Under the pieces are notes generated by a model, which was not told where the DNA came from, ran no database searches, and saw nothing but the letters and a program-made list of their open reading frames with translations. Both the position numbers and the translations under genes were made by a program. 64,000 nt of DNA from Bradyrhizobium sp. LHD-71. GTDB lineage: Bacteria > Pseudomonadota > Alphaproteobacteria > Rhizobiales > Xanthobacteraceae. The DNA is taken from the NCBI RefSeq assembly GCF_031157255.1, contig NZ_JAVIFX010000036.1, forward strand, positions 1-64,000, in the 5' to 3' direction. Within the stretch, counting starts at the first letter, position 1, and every line of letters begins with the position of its first letter. Below are positions 7,315-16,271 of the stretch, one piece after another.

Positions 7315-8988
7315 TCAGCCCTTCTTTACGGCTCTGCGCGACTGGGAGGTGCCTGCAATGGTCCGGAGCTCGAACCCCTCGTAGCCCCTGTTCGCGACCT
7401 CCCGGCATTTCAGCCGATACATATTGACGCCACCGATATAGGGCATGAAGACCCGTGGCTTGCCGGGGACGTTCGCGCCCATGTACCAGGAGTTGGCCTC
7501 CGGATAGAGCGTCTTGGACGCAACCTCGTTGACATGCGCGACCCAATCGCTCTCGGACCGTTCGGTCGCCTCAATACTCTCCACGCCGCGCTGGCTCAGC
7601 TGGACGAGACAGTCGGCGATCCAGTCGACATGCTGCTCGATCGACACGACCATGTTCGACAGCACCGACGGGCTGCCGGGCCCGGTGACAAAAAACAGGT
7701 TGGGAAACCCCGCGACCATCAGCCCGAGATAGGTCTTCGGACCCTCGGCCCATTTCTGTTTCAGTGTCATCCCCTCGCGGCCGCGAATGTCGACCTTGGC
7801 GAACGAACCCGTCATGGCGTCAAAACCGGTGGCGAAGACGATGGCGTCGAATTCGTATTCCTTGCCACCGGTGATCAGGCCTCGGGGCGTGATCCGCTCG
7901 ATCGGTGCATTGCGAATATCGACCAGCGTGACGTTGTCGCGGTTGAAGGTCTCGTAATAGTTCGTGTCCACACAGATGCGCTTGGTTCCGATTGGATAGG
8001 TCGTCGGTTGCAGCAGCTTGGCGACGTCGGGATCCTTGACGATCTCGCGGATCTTGGACCGGACGAACTCGGCCGCGGTATCATTAGACGCCTTGTTGAT
8101 GGCGAGGTCGTTGTACGACGCGGTGAAGATCGTCCCGCCAATCGCCCACCTCGCCTCGTAGTGCTTCGAGCGATCCGCTTCCGTATCCTCCAGCGCACTC
8201 TTGGTCGGAAAGTCGAACACAAGGCCATTGCGGCTTTCCTCCCGCGCCCGTCGGCGCAGCTCGGAATAGTTCACCTTCCAGTCTTTAGCCTTCTCATCGC
8301 TGAGCGAGTGGTTGTGCGCCGGGATGCTGAAATTCGGTGTCCGCTGGAACACTGTGAGATGCCTGGCCTCCCCGGCAATGATCGGAATTGCCTGGATCGC
8401 CGAAGATCCCGTACCGATCACGCCGACCCTTAATCCGCTGAAGTCGACACCGTCATGTGGCCACTGGCCGGTGTGGTAGGTCTTGCCTTCAAAGCTCGAC
8501 AGGCCAATGAGGTCAGGCGTCCGCGCGTTGGAGAGCGAACCGGTCGCCATAACAACGAAACCTGCCGTGATATCCTGCCCACTGTCGAGCGTAACGGTCC
8601 AGCGGTTGCACTCCTCGTCGAAACTCATCGAGACGACGCTCGTCTCGAACTGGATGTCAGGACGCAGATTGAACCGATCGGCAACGTGGCGCGCGTACGC
8701 CAGAATCTCGGGCTGGGCGGCATAGCGTTCGGTCCATTTCCACTCCTGCTGCAGCTCTTCGGAGAAGGAATAGGAATACTGCATGCTCTCCACGTCGCAG
8801 CGCGCACCGGGATAGCGGTTCCAGTACCACGTGCCGCCGACGTCCGTCCCTCGCTCAAAGACCCGCACCTTCAGGCCGAGCGATCGCAGGCGGTGCAGCA
8901 TGTACATGCCTGCGAACCCCGCCCCGACGATGACAACGTCATGATTTGCCTGGAGCACTTGCTCAGCATTCTCATTCCTCATCGACAT
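7315..8988 (-). CDS. Baeyer-Villiger flavin monooxygenase
   Basis: A 557-residue FAD- and NADPH-dependent monooxygenase inserting oxygen next to a ketone to give an ester or lactone. The first Rossmann motif is VGAGFAGMYM near residue 22, followed by FERGTDVGGTWYWNRYPGAR. The Baeyer-Villiger fingerprint FxGxxxHxxxWP is present as FEGKTYHTGQWP (about residues 168-179), followed by the NADPH-binding motif GVIGTGSSAIQ. Start at 8988 with AGGAG five bases upstream. It is last in a minus-strand run after the enoyl-CoA hydratase and Bug receptor genes. Closest in layout to cyclohexanone/phenylacetone monooxygenases; the true ketone is unknown. Confidence 0.92.
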   Translation of the reverse strand: MSMRNENAEQVLQANHDVVIVGAGFAGMYMLHRLRSLGLKVRVFERGTDVGGTWYWNRYPGARCDVESMQYSYSFSEELQQEWKWTERYAAQPEILAYARHVADRFNLRPDIQFETSVVSMSFDEECNRWTVTLDSGQDITAGFVVMATGSLSNARTPDLIGLSSFEGKTYHTGQWPHDGVDFSGLRVGVIGTGSSAIQAIPIIAGEARHLTVFQRTPNFSIPAHNHSLSDEKAKDWKVNYSELRRRAREESRNGLVFDFPTKSALEDTEADRSKHYEARWAIGGTIFTASYNDLAINKASNDTAAEFVRSKIREIVKDPDVAKLLQPTTYPIGTKRICVDTNYYETFNRDNVTLVDIRNAPIERITPRGLITGGKEYEFDAIVFATGFDAMTGSFAKVDIRGREGMTLKQKWAEGPKTYLGLMVAGFPNLFFVTGPGSPSVLSNMVVSIEQHVDWIADCLVQLSQRGVESIEATERSESDWVAHVNEVASKTLYPEANSWYMGANVPGKPRVFMPYIGGVNMYRLKCREVANRGYEGFELRTIAGTSQSRRAVKKG

Positions 8989-9042
8989 GTCGTCTCCTCA
9001 TTGTGATATCTGAGCGGGTCCGTCAGCTGGTGCAACCGGCGC

Positions 9043-10068
9043 TCAATTCACCGTAATGTTCGCGGCCCGAATGAGCTCACCCCACTTGCGGGTCTCACTT
9101 GCGACAAACTCATTGATGGTCTCCGGCGGCGGCGCGTCCGGGACTTCTGCTCCCAGGTCAAGAAAGCGCTTCTTCATCTCCGGCGTTTGCACCACCGCCC
9201 TCATATCGGTAGCCAGTTGATTGATGATGTGCTTCGGCGTTCCACGCGGCGCCAGCACCAGGCTCCAAGTGTACGCCTCGTAGCCGGTGAGACCGGCCTC
9301 GGACATCGTCGGCACATCGGGAAGCAGGGCCGAACGCTTGCTCGTCGTGACCGCGAGCCCCTTCAGCCGTTGGGAGGCGATCAGTTGGGCCGCGGTCGAA
9401 ACTTGATCAAAAATGAAGGCGACCTGCCCGCTCAGAACGTCATTCATCGCGGGCGCTGCTCCGCGGTAAGGAATGTTGACCACGTCGACATCCGCCATCG
9501 CGCAGAACAGAACGGCGGCCATGTGAAGGATGGATCCGTTGCCGGAGGTCGCGTAGTTGTACTTCTTTGGATTAGCTTTCAGCAGCGAAATCAGTTCCTG
9601 AATGCTGTTTGCCGGAACCGATGGATGTATCGCGAGGACGAGCGGAGCCGCCGCAACGATTGCGACCGGCACGAGGTCGTCCTGGGCGAAGGGCAGTGTC
9701 TTGTAGAGCGCCGGATTGATCGCATAGGCGGGCGACGTGTAGAGCAGCGTATAGCCATCCGGCGCGGCCTTTGCCACAGCATCAGTCCCGATCGATGAGC
9801 CCGCTCCCGGCCGGTTATCCACGAACACCGGCGCCCCCCATCGCTCGCTCAAGCCCTGCGCGACCGTCCGTGCGAGCACGTCCGTTCCGCCACCGGCCGC
9901 GAAAGGCACGACAACGCGGACTGGTTGACTTGGATACTTTTGCGCATGGGCCGGATGGGCCAAGAACATCAACGCCACCATGATGCCGGCCGCTAGCCAG
10001 CCGCATGTCGCGAAGCCGAATGTGTCGGCTCGAGGTGGTTCAAGAGGCTTCGAGGTTCTGCCACCCAT
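9043..10068 (-). CDS. Bug/TctC-family solute-binding protein
   Basis: A 341-residue periplasmic receptor. Residues 1-43 form a long signal peptide ending HPAHAQ; the mature start KYPSQPVRVVVPFAAGGGTD is the Bug hallmark. Further family stretches are GAGSSIGTDAVAKAAPDGYT and NIPYRGAAPAMNDVL. Bug proteins bind carboxylates for tripartite tricarboxylate transporters, but no TctA/TctB membrane genes occur in the window. Lies 25 bases after the enoyl-CoA hydratase and 54 bases before the monooxygenase. Confidence 0.93.
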   Translation of the reverse strand: MGGRTSKPLEPPRADTFGFATCGWLAAGIMVALMFLAHPAHAQKYPSQPVRVVVPFAAGGGTDVLARTVAQGLSERWGAPVFVDNRPGAGSSIGTDAVAKAAPDGYTLLYTSPAYAINPALYKTLPFAQDDLVPVAIVAAAPLVLAIHPSVPANSIQELISLLKANPKKYNYATSGNGSILHMAAVLFCAMADVDVVNIPYRGAAPAMNDVLSGQVAFIFDQVSTAAQLIASQRLKGLAVTTSKRSALLPDVPTMSEAGLTGYEAYTWSLVLAPRGTPKHIINQLATDMRAVVQTPEMKKRFLDLGAEVPDAPPPETINEFVASETRKWGELIRAANITVN

Positions 10069-10093
10069 ATTTCGCTCTCCCTGCTCTGGCGGA

Positions 10094-10864
10094 CTATTCG
10101 CCAGTGAATCGCGGACGCCGCTTGCTCTGGAAGGCCTCGATCCCTTCGCTGTGGTCTTTGGTCACCAGGTTAATGCCTTGCGCCCAGGCTTCCGCGTCGA
10201 GGAAAGTTTCCAGGCTTGGAACATGCATCAGCTTGAACATCTTCTTCGTCGTGCCGAATGAGAAGTGAGGTCCGTTGATCAGCTCGCCGACAAGCTTCTC
10301 GGTCTCGGATTCGAGCTCAGCATCGTTGACAAGGCGCGTGATGAGACCAAGGCCGAGCGCTTCTTCTGCGCCGAGTTTGCGGGCGCGGTAAACCAACTCC
10401 TTCGCCCGCAACTCGCCAATGACCTTCGACAGAAAATAGACGGCACCGCCGTCCGGTGACAGCCCGACATTGCGGAAGACTTGCGAGAACGTCGCGGTGT
10501 CCGAGGCGACGATCATGTCGCACGCCAGCGCCATGCTCCAACCGATGCCAGCGACCGCACCGCGAACGCTCGCAATCACCGGCTTCTCGATATTGGCCAA
10601 TTCGATGATCATGCGATGTGCGCGTTTCAACCGCTCGCGTCCCGAGACAGGCGTGAAGCGGCCCATCGTCGATACGTCGCCGCTCGCGCAAAAACTCTTA
10701 CCGACAGCGGACAACACGACCACCTTGATCGCCGGATCGCGATTGAGCTGGCCAAACATCTCGGCCATACGCTCTTTCATGTCCTCCGACAGCGCATTCA
10801 GCCTTTCCGGACGGTTGAGGCGGACCCTGCCAACACCATCTTGTCTGGAGAGCTCGACCGTCAC
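10094..10864 (-). CDS. Enoyl-CoA hydratase/isomerase family protein
   Basis: A 256-residue crotonase-fold enzyme. The N-terminal motif is LNRPERLNALSEDM, oxyanion-hole regions are CASGDVSTM and GAVAGIGWSMALACD, and the active-site loop reads RNVGLSPDGGAVYFL. The loop has Asp rather than Glu in the usual acid position, as in PaaG/isomerase-like members, so isomerase or hydratase cannot be decided. Start is GTG at 10864 with GGGAGG seven bases upstream. First gene of the run hydratase-Bug-monooxygenase, behind operator copy 3. Confidence 0.9.
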   Translation of the reverse strand: MTVELSRQDGVGRVRLNRPERLNALSEDMKERMAEMFGQLNRDPAIKVVVLSAVGKSFCASGDVSTMGRFTPVSGRERLKRAHRMIIELANIEKPVIASVRGAVAGIGWSMALACDMIVASDTATFSQVFRNVGLSPDGGAVYFLSKVIGELRAKELVYRARKLGAEEALGLGLITRLVNDAELESETEKLVGELINGPHFSFGTTKKMFKLMHVPSLETFLDAEAWAQGINLVTKDHSEGIEAFQSKRRPRFTGE

Positions 10865-10997
10865 GCAAATCCTCCCAGTGTCGCGATTTCAGCGCCCTCG
10901 AAAGTTGGGCGTTGCTTGTTCGGTAAGAGGGTGACCGGCTTCGATACGAGCCGCTCGTTCCCCGACCGTGCAACAAAGTTGGACCTAACGGAGCGCT

Positions 10998-11019
10998 TAT
11001 GTCAAATGGTTTGACCATT
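10998..11019 (-). promoter_or_regulatory. GntR-type operator overlapping a -35 box, copy 3 (enoyl-CoA hydratase/MDR divergent promoter)
   Basis: The palindrome TGGTTTGACCA is at 11007-11017, and TTGACA read on the minus strand at 11000-11005 points to the hydratase gene. The layout of operator then -35 box is the same as in copies 1 and 2. Read on the plus strand, a weaker TTGACC (11012-11017) with GACTAT 17 bases on could serve the divergent reductase gene at 11092. Confidence 0.6.
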
Positions 11020-11091
11020 TTTTGAAAAGACGTGACTATGGACACCGAAGCTGCATGAGGTGCGAGTAATGATCCCGAAACGGAGTTCTCA

Positions 11092-12117
11092 ATGACCAAT
11101 CGCCAATGGGTACTGGCGTCTCACCCTAAGGCTGCCGCCGACGAAAGCACCTGGAGGCTGACGCAAGCGCCGCGCCCGAAGCCCGGTCCGGGGCAAATCC
11201 TGATCCGCACACAGTGGCTGTCGGTGGATCCCTACATGCGCGGCCGCATCAGCCCGTCGGCGAACTATACCAAGGGCGTGCAGATCGGTGAGGTCATGCA
11301 AGGCGGCGGTGTCGGCGAGGTCGTGGAGACCAACCACCCAGCCTGGAAGGTCGGCGACATCGCCGAGTCGATGGATGTCGGCTGGCAGGAATGGTCGGTC
11401 CTCACCCCGGACTTGCCGGGCGCATCGCGCGTCAACAAGGTCGACACCGCCGTGGCGCCGGCACAGGCCTCGCTCTCGTGGCTCGGCATGACCGGACTGA
11501 CCGCCTATGTCGGCCTGCTCGATATCGGCCGTCCGCGTCCAGGCGACACCGTCGTGGTTTCCGCTGCATCAGGCGCCGTCGGCCAGATCGTCGGCCAGAT
11601 CGCCAAGCTCGCCGGCTGTCGCGTGGTCGGCATCGCAGGCTCCGACGATAAGCTCGCATGGTGCCGCAACATCGGCTTCGATGCGACGATCAACTACAAG
11701 ACGGAGGGCGACATGGCGGCTGCAGTCGCCGCGCAATGCCCTTCCGGCGTGAACGTCTTCTTCGACAACACCGGTGGATCGATCCACGACGCAGTATTGA
11801 AGAATCTCGCCGTCGCCGCCCGCGTGGTGATCTGCGGGCGTATCGCGCTCGCCAACAATTTCGACCAGGAAGATACCGGCCTGCGCGCGAGCTCCCGGCT
11901 GATCGTCACCCGCGCGACGATCCAGGGACTCGTGGTGTTCGACTGGTGGCATCGCCGCGAGGAGGCGCTGGCAAGGCTCGCCGCTTGGCATCGCAGCGGC
12001 GCGATCCAAATCAGGGAGGACGTCGTGGAAGGCTTCGAACGCATCCCGCACGCCTTCATTCGCATGATGGCCGGCCAGAACTTCGGCAAGCAGTTGGTCC
12101 GCCTGGAGGGCGGATGA
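11092..12117 (+). CDS. NADP-dependent MDR oxidoreductase (CurA/prostaglandin reductase-like)
   Basis: A 341-residue zinc-free medium-chain reductase reducing activated C=C bonds. Family marks are SVDPYMRGRIS near residue 45, LGMTGLTAYVGLLDIG, the nucleotide loop SAASGAVGQIVGQIAK and FDNTGGSIHDAVL. ATG with GGAG six bases upstream. Divergent from the enoyl-CoA hydratase with operator copy 3 between, so likely part of the same regulon; it may reduce an unsaturated intermediate. Confidence 0.9.
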   Translation: MTNRQWVLASHPKAAADESTWRLTQAPRPKPGPGQILIRTQWLSVDPYMRGRISPSANYTKGVQIGEVMQGGGVGEVVETNHPAWKVGDIAESMDVGWQEWSVLTPDLPGASRVNKVDTAVAPAQASLSWLGMTGLTAYVGLLDIGRPRPGDTVVVSAASGAVGQIVGQIAKLAGCRVVGIAGSDDKLAWCRNIGFDATINYKTEGDMAAAVAAQCPSGVNVFFDNTGGSIHDAVLKNLAVAARVVICGRIALANNFDQEDTGLRASSRLIVTRATIQGLVVFDWWHRREEALARLAAWHRSGAIQIREDVVEGFERIPHAFIRMMAGQNFGKQLVRLEGG

Positions 12118-12170
12118 CATTAGATCAATCTCCGCCTCATGTCCGCGCACAACTGTTCGAAGAACGGCGG

Positions 12171-13142
12171 CTACTTCTTTTCCATCTTCGCCACGTCGAC
12201 GATCTCCGCCCAGCGCTTGGTATCGGCTTCGGCGAAGGCTGCGAGTTGCTCCGGTGTCGAGGGAAATGGCGCCGCACCGATGGTGCCGAGGTAGCTGATT
12301 GTCGCAGGATTGTCGACGAAGGTCGTGACAAGCTGATTCAGCTTCGCCACGATGTCTTTCGGCGTCCTGGCATGAACAAACACGCCGACCCAGGCGGCAA
12401 ACTCATAGCCCGGCAACCCGCTCTCGGCGATTGTCGGCACGTCCGGCAGGGACGCCAGCCTCTTCGACGCGGTCACCGCGATCGCTCGCAACGCACGATC
12501 GCGAACCAGCCCCATGCCGGTAGAAGTATCCGCGAAAACCAGTTCGACCTGGCCGCCGACCACATCGGTGATCGCTTGCGGCATACCGCGATAGGGCACG
12601 TGCTGCATTGGAATGGCCGCGCGCGACTTGAATAGCTCAGCGGCACCGCGGCTCGACGTATTGCCACTCGCAAACGCCAGGGGCTTCTCCCGGCTCTTGG
12701 CGACCGCGATGAACTCACTCACCGACTTGGCAGGGAAATCCGGCTTCACGGTCAGCATCATCGGGATCGTCATGATCCCAGCGACCGGTGCGAAATCCGA
12801 TCTCGGATCGTAAGGCATCGAATTGAACAGGTTGACGTTGGCCGCGTGGGTTGAATTCGTCGTCACGAACACGGTGTAGCCGTCCGGCTCGGCGCGCAAC
12901 ACCGACAGCGCGGCCAGGTTGCCGTCGGCGCCCGGCTTGTTTTCGACGATCACCGTTGCACCGGTCGCATCCTTCAAGCTGTCGGCCAGCCGTCGGGCTA
13001 CGCCATCGGTTGCACTGCCTGCGGGAAACGGCACGACCAGCGTGACCTGACGTGATGGATATGGCTGCGCCGTAGCGGTCAGACCAAACCCAAGGCAGAC
13101 GGTCACGATCACCAAAGAAGTCATCAAAACGGACCGCATCAT
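12171..13142 (-). CDS. Bug/TctC-family solute-binding protein
   Basis: A receptor of about 323 residues with a signal peptide running to LTATAQPYPS and the Bug opening YPSRQVTLVVPFPAGSATD, then GADGNLAALSVLRAEPDGYT and HVPYRGMPQAITDVV. The window allows a longer start (13208), but its first 22 residues are hydrophilic and unlike a signal peptide; ATG at 13142 with GGGGAG upstream is preferred. Converges with the MDR reductase and is divergent from the GntR regulator. No membrane partners nearby. Confidence 0.9.
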   Translation of the reverse strand: MMRSVLMTSLVIVTVCLGFGLTATAQPYPSRQVTLVVPFPAGSATDGVARRLADSLKDATGATVIVENKPGADGNLAALSVLRAEPDGYTVFVTTNSTHAANVNLFNSMPYDPRSDFAPVAGIMTIPMMLTVKPDFPAKSVSEFIAVAKSREKPLAFASGNTSSRGAAELFKSRAAIPMQHVPYRGMPQAITDVVGGQVELVFADTSTGMGLVRDRALRAIAVTASKRLASLPDVPTIAESGLPGYEFAAWVGVFVHARTPKDIVAKLNQLVTTFVDNPATISYLGTIGAAPFPSTPEQLAAFAEADTKRWAEIVDVAKMEKK

Positions 13143-13319
13143 CGCTCGCGTCAACTCCCCTTCAGACCGATGCACTTGCTTTCCCCCAGAGGCTTTTCCA
13201 CCTGCCATTGCGCCGCAGCATCAAGTCCATTATTCAAATCATGGCACAACTAACGATTTGCTCCTACCATTTAACATTGCCTTCGAACATTGGAAAGCGA
13301 CTTGGCAAGGAACCGGCCG

Positions 13320-14066
13320 ATGCGAAAACCTAGCACCAAGAAAGACCTGCGCCTGACCCGCGTCTCGGTCCCCAAGTCCTATGATGTGCTCGCCGCCAAA
13401 CTGCGCGAAACTATTCTCGGCGGCGGTATCCGGGAAGGCGAAAGCCTGCCGACAGAACGCGAGCTGGTCAGCCAGACCGGGTTGAGCCGGGGCTCGGTGC
13501 GGGAAGCCCTGCGCATGCTGGCGGTGGAAGGGCTGGTGCGACCCCGTCATGGCCGCCTTGGCGGAAACATCGTCACCTTGCCGGGCAAGGAATCGATGGC
13601 GCACTTCATCAATCAGTTCGTCATCGGCCGCAAGCTGTCGATCAGAACTCTGCAAGAGACGCGCGAAACGATCGAGCCAACGCTCGCGCGCCTCGCCGCG
13701 GAGCGGCGCAAGCTGGACGACGTCGCAAGGCTGAGGGCGCTCAACACCGACCTGGCGGCCGCCGTCTCCGATCGCGCCCAGTTCGCCGCCGTCAATATCG
13801 AATGGCACAATGCGGTCGCCGCGGCCAGCCGCAATGATCTGCTCGCCGCCTTCCTGTTTTCCATGTCGTTCGGCGTTGCGATGTCGACCATGGCGGATGA
13901 ATACGACACCATGGACGTTCGCAAGGCCGCGATCAATGTCCACGCCCGGATCGCGGATGCGATCGAAGCTCAGAACGCCGATCTCGCCTTCCGCCGCATG
14001 GAAAAGCACGTCCGCGCAACGCGCGCCGTTACCAGCGCGCGCGAAGACAGAGAGATCGACACCTAG
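13320..14066 (+). CDS. GntR-family transcriptional regulator, FadR/FCD type
   Basis: A 248-residue regulator. The N-terminal winged helix (YDVLAAKLRETILGGGIREG, ESLPTERELVSQTGLSRGSV, REALRMLAVEGLVRPRHGR) is classical GntR; the all-helical C-terminal FCD domain carries the likely metal/ligand residues (EWHNAVAAAS, about residue 160). ATG at 13320 is preferred over TTG at 13290 because AAGGA lies about nine bases upstream. It is the only GntR protein in the window and the obvious candidate to bind the three TGGT-N3-ACCA sites, although no copy lies before its own gene. Confidence 0.88.
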   Translation: MRKPSTKKDLRLTRVSVPKSYDVLAAKLRETILGGGIREGESLPTERELVSQTGLSRGSVREALRMLAVEGLVRPRHGRLGGNIVTLPGKESMAHFINQFVIGRKLSIRTLQETRETIEPTLARLAAERRKLDDVARLRALNTDLAAAVSDRAQFAAVNIEWHNAVAAASRNDLLAAFLFSMSFGVAMSTMADEYDTMDVRKAAINVHARIADAIEAQNADLAFRRMEKHVRATRAVTSAREDREIDT

Positions 14067-14208
14067 GGCGACCGTCGCTGCCGATCATGCTTCGATCTGT
14101 GCTGGTCACACAGGCAGCAGTTCCAACCTTCTTCCGCTCGTCCGACCTGCCTCTATAGCTGCGCTTATGCCCGGCGCCGACAAGCAGATCGCCATAACGC
14201 CCGGCACA

Positions 14209-15009
14209 TCAGACGAAATGATAGAGCCGCTCGGCATTGCGCATCATGACCGCGCGGTCTGCTGCACCCGGAACCCATTCACGAAAGCTGTCGATGGTTG
14301 ATTGATAAGTCACCTTGTCGGAGAAATCCGTGAACGGCCAGTCGCTGCCCCACACGAGGTGCGAGGCGCCGCCGGCCTTCAAAAGGAGCGTCGCGAGCGG
14401 CAACGGGTCGCAGCCAATCCGGTATCCACCGGAGAGACGAACCCAGATCCGCTCGCTGTCAAGTGCGCGCAACAGGCATTGAAAGCCTTCGCATGCTTCT
14501 CCCTTGGCAGGATCGGGGCGGCCGAAGTGATCCACCACGATCTTCGCGGGCGATGCCGCGAGCCCCGGCAGCACCTGTGGAATCCGCTGTCCCTCGATAT
14601 GCAGATGAACGTGCCAGTCGAGATCGGCCATGCGGCGCAAGAACATCCTGTAGTCGGGCGACGTGATGTCCGGCAGTTCGGCGCGACCGCGAAACGACAG
14701 CCGCACGCCGACGATCCCGTCCTTGTTCATTTCCCTTAAGATGTAGGGGTCGATCTGCGGGCCAAGGATCGCAGTCGCGCGGATTCGCTGACAACCGCGG
14801 ATCGCGTTGATGGTGTAATCATTGTATGTGCCAAGGAAGCTCGGCGCCGCAATCACACCGTTGCGAACGCCGTGGCGATCGAGCGCGTCGAGATAGGCCG
14901 GCAACTCGAAATCGTCTTTTGGTATGTGCAACCCCCCGGCCGCAAGCGGCAGATCGCGCCGATAAATATGAGCGTGGGTGTCGACCAACAATTCGTCGGA
15001 GGCGGCCAT
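14209..15009 (-). CDS. Amidohydrolase family protein, pyrone-dicarboxylate lactonase-like (COG3618)
   Basis: A 266-residue TIM-barrel hydrolase. Conserved motifs are DTHAHIY near the start, HVHLHIEG, VVDHFGRPD and VWGSDWPF, the usual four metal/substrate positions of the amidohydrolase-2 group that includes 2-pyrone-4,6-dicarboxylate lactonase. It follows the Ldh-type dehydrogenase by 35 bases on the same strand. It probably opens a lactone of a carboxylic acid; the identity of the substrate is inference. Confidence 0.85.
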   Translation of the reverse strand: MAASDELLVDTHAHIYRRDLPLAAGGLHIPKDDFELPAYLDALDRHGVRNGVIAAPSFLGTYNDYTINAIRGCQRIRATAILGPQIDPYILREMNKDGIVGVRLSFRGRAELPDITSPDYRMFLRRMADLDWHVHLHIEGQRIPQVLPGLAASPAKIVVDHFGRPDPAKGEACEGFQCLLRALDSERIWVRLSGGYRIGCDPLPLATLLLKAGGASHLVWGSDWPFTDFSDKVTYQSTIDSFREWVPGAADRAVMMRNAERLYHFV

Positions 15010-15044
15010 TGCAGATGCTCTCTTGTACCCGGAGCTGCCAATGA

Positions 15045-16142
15045 TCAGGCGTTGAACGGTGCGGGCGACAGGGATGGAAATGACACGCCAAACTTCTCCG
15101 CCTCGAGGCGGATGGCGTCAAGCTCGGCTTTCGGAAGCTCGATCCCGCTCGCGCGCCGCGCAGCTTCGAGCATTGCCTCAGGCTCGCCGGCAACGAGGAT
15201 CTCCGAGAATCCATCCGCGAGTGCCGACGATTTGACCCGGCTCGTCAATATATCCATGCGAGCCTCATAATCCTGTTTGGACACGAACAGATCGGGCTTT
15301 ATCGCCATGATGAAGTGGCCGACGTTCTGAGGTTTCGTGAATTCTTCAGTATGATTGGTGACATCGCCGGCGAAGGCCGACCCGGAAAATACGCCGCTGA
15401 AGATATCCATCATCATGGCAATCGCGGATCCTTTCGGACCTCCGACCGGCAGCACGACTCCCCCGTCGAGTATCTTGTTCGGATCGGTCGTTGTGCGCCC
15501 GTCCTTGTCGAGACCGAAGCCCTCAGGAACCTGTTCTCCGCGCTTCGCCGCGAGCCGGACCTTGCCGCGTGCAGCGACCGAGACCGCCATGTCGAGCACG
15601 AAGGGCGGAAGCTTGCCGCCCGGCGCACCGGCCGCGAACGGACTGGTCCCCAGTATGGCATCCTTGCCGCCCCAAGGCGGCATTGCCTTTGAGGCGTTGG
15701 TGAACACGAGAGACATATAGCCCTCCCGTACGGCCTGCAGGACGTAGCTTGCGGCCATTCCGAAGTGACTGCTGTTATAGACCGATGCAAGGCCGAGGCC
15801 ATACATCTTCGCCATTGTGATCGCTTCGTCCATTGCGCGTGTGGCGACGACAAAGCCGAAGCCATCGTCGCCATTAACCGATGCCGCAACGAGCGATTTG
15901 TGCGTAATCGTGATGTCCGGCTTGGGATTGATCAGCTTCAGCCTGATGCGATTGAGATAATGAACCAGTCGCACGACGCCGTGGGTCTCGACGCCACGCA
16001 AATCTGCTTCGACCAGGCAGCCTGCGACAATGGCCGCATCTGAGGGCGACAGGCCGTGTCTTTGCAGCAGAGCCTGAGAAACTGCCTGTAGCTCGTCCGC
16101 CTTGACGAACAATTTTCGCGCATCCGAGCTCGCCTTGCCCAT
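15045..16142 (-). CDS. Ldh-family malate/lactate/ureidoglycolate-type dehydrogenase
   Basis: A 365-residue NAD(P)-dependent 2-hydroxyacid dehydrogenase of the non-Rossmann Ldh_2 fold. Family features are HGLSPSDAAIVAGCLVEADL, RGVETHGVVRL, YNSSHFGMAASY and the nucleotide region TSPFAAGAP. ATG at 16142 with AGGTG six bases upstream is preferred to GTG at 16151. Precedes the lactonase-like gene, so it likely makes or uses a 2-hydroxy/2-oxo acid in the same route. Confidence 0.9.
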   Translation of the reverse strand: MGKASSDARKLFVKADELQAVSQALLQRHGLSPSDAAIVAGCLVEADLRGVETHGVVRLVHYLNRIRLKLINPKPDITITHKSLVAASVNGDDGFGFVVATRAMDEAITMAKMYGLGLASVYNSSHFGMAASYVLQAVREGYMSLVFTNASKAMPPWGGKDAILGTSPFAAGAPGGKLPPFVLDMAVSVAARGKVRLAAKRGEQVPEGFGLDKDGRTTTDPNKILDGGVVLPVGGPKGSAIAMMMDIFSGVFSGSAFAGDVTNHTEEFTKPQNVGHFIMAIKPDLFVSKQDYEARMDILTSRVKSSALADGFSEILVAGEPEAMLEAARRASGIELPKAELDAIRLEAEKFGVSFPSLSPAPFNA

Positions 16143-16271
16143 TACACTCACCTATGACGCCGATCGACTGCTCCATATAGATGCGAATGGCGGCTTCAGG
16201 CCAATAAGATGAGTACGGTGAAGCATAATCAGAAATAATGCCGACCTGTTTTTATCGCAGATGACGAACGT

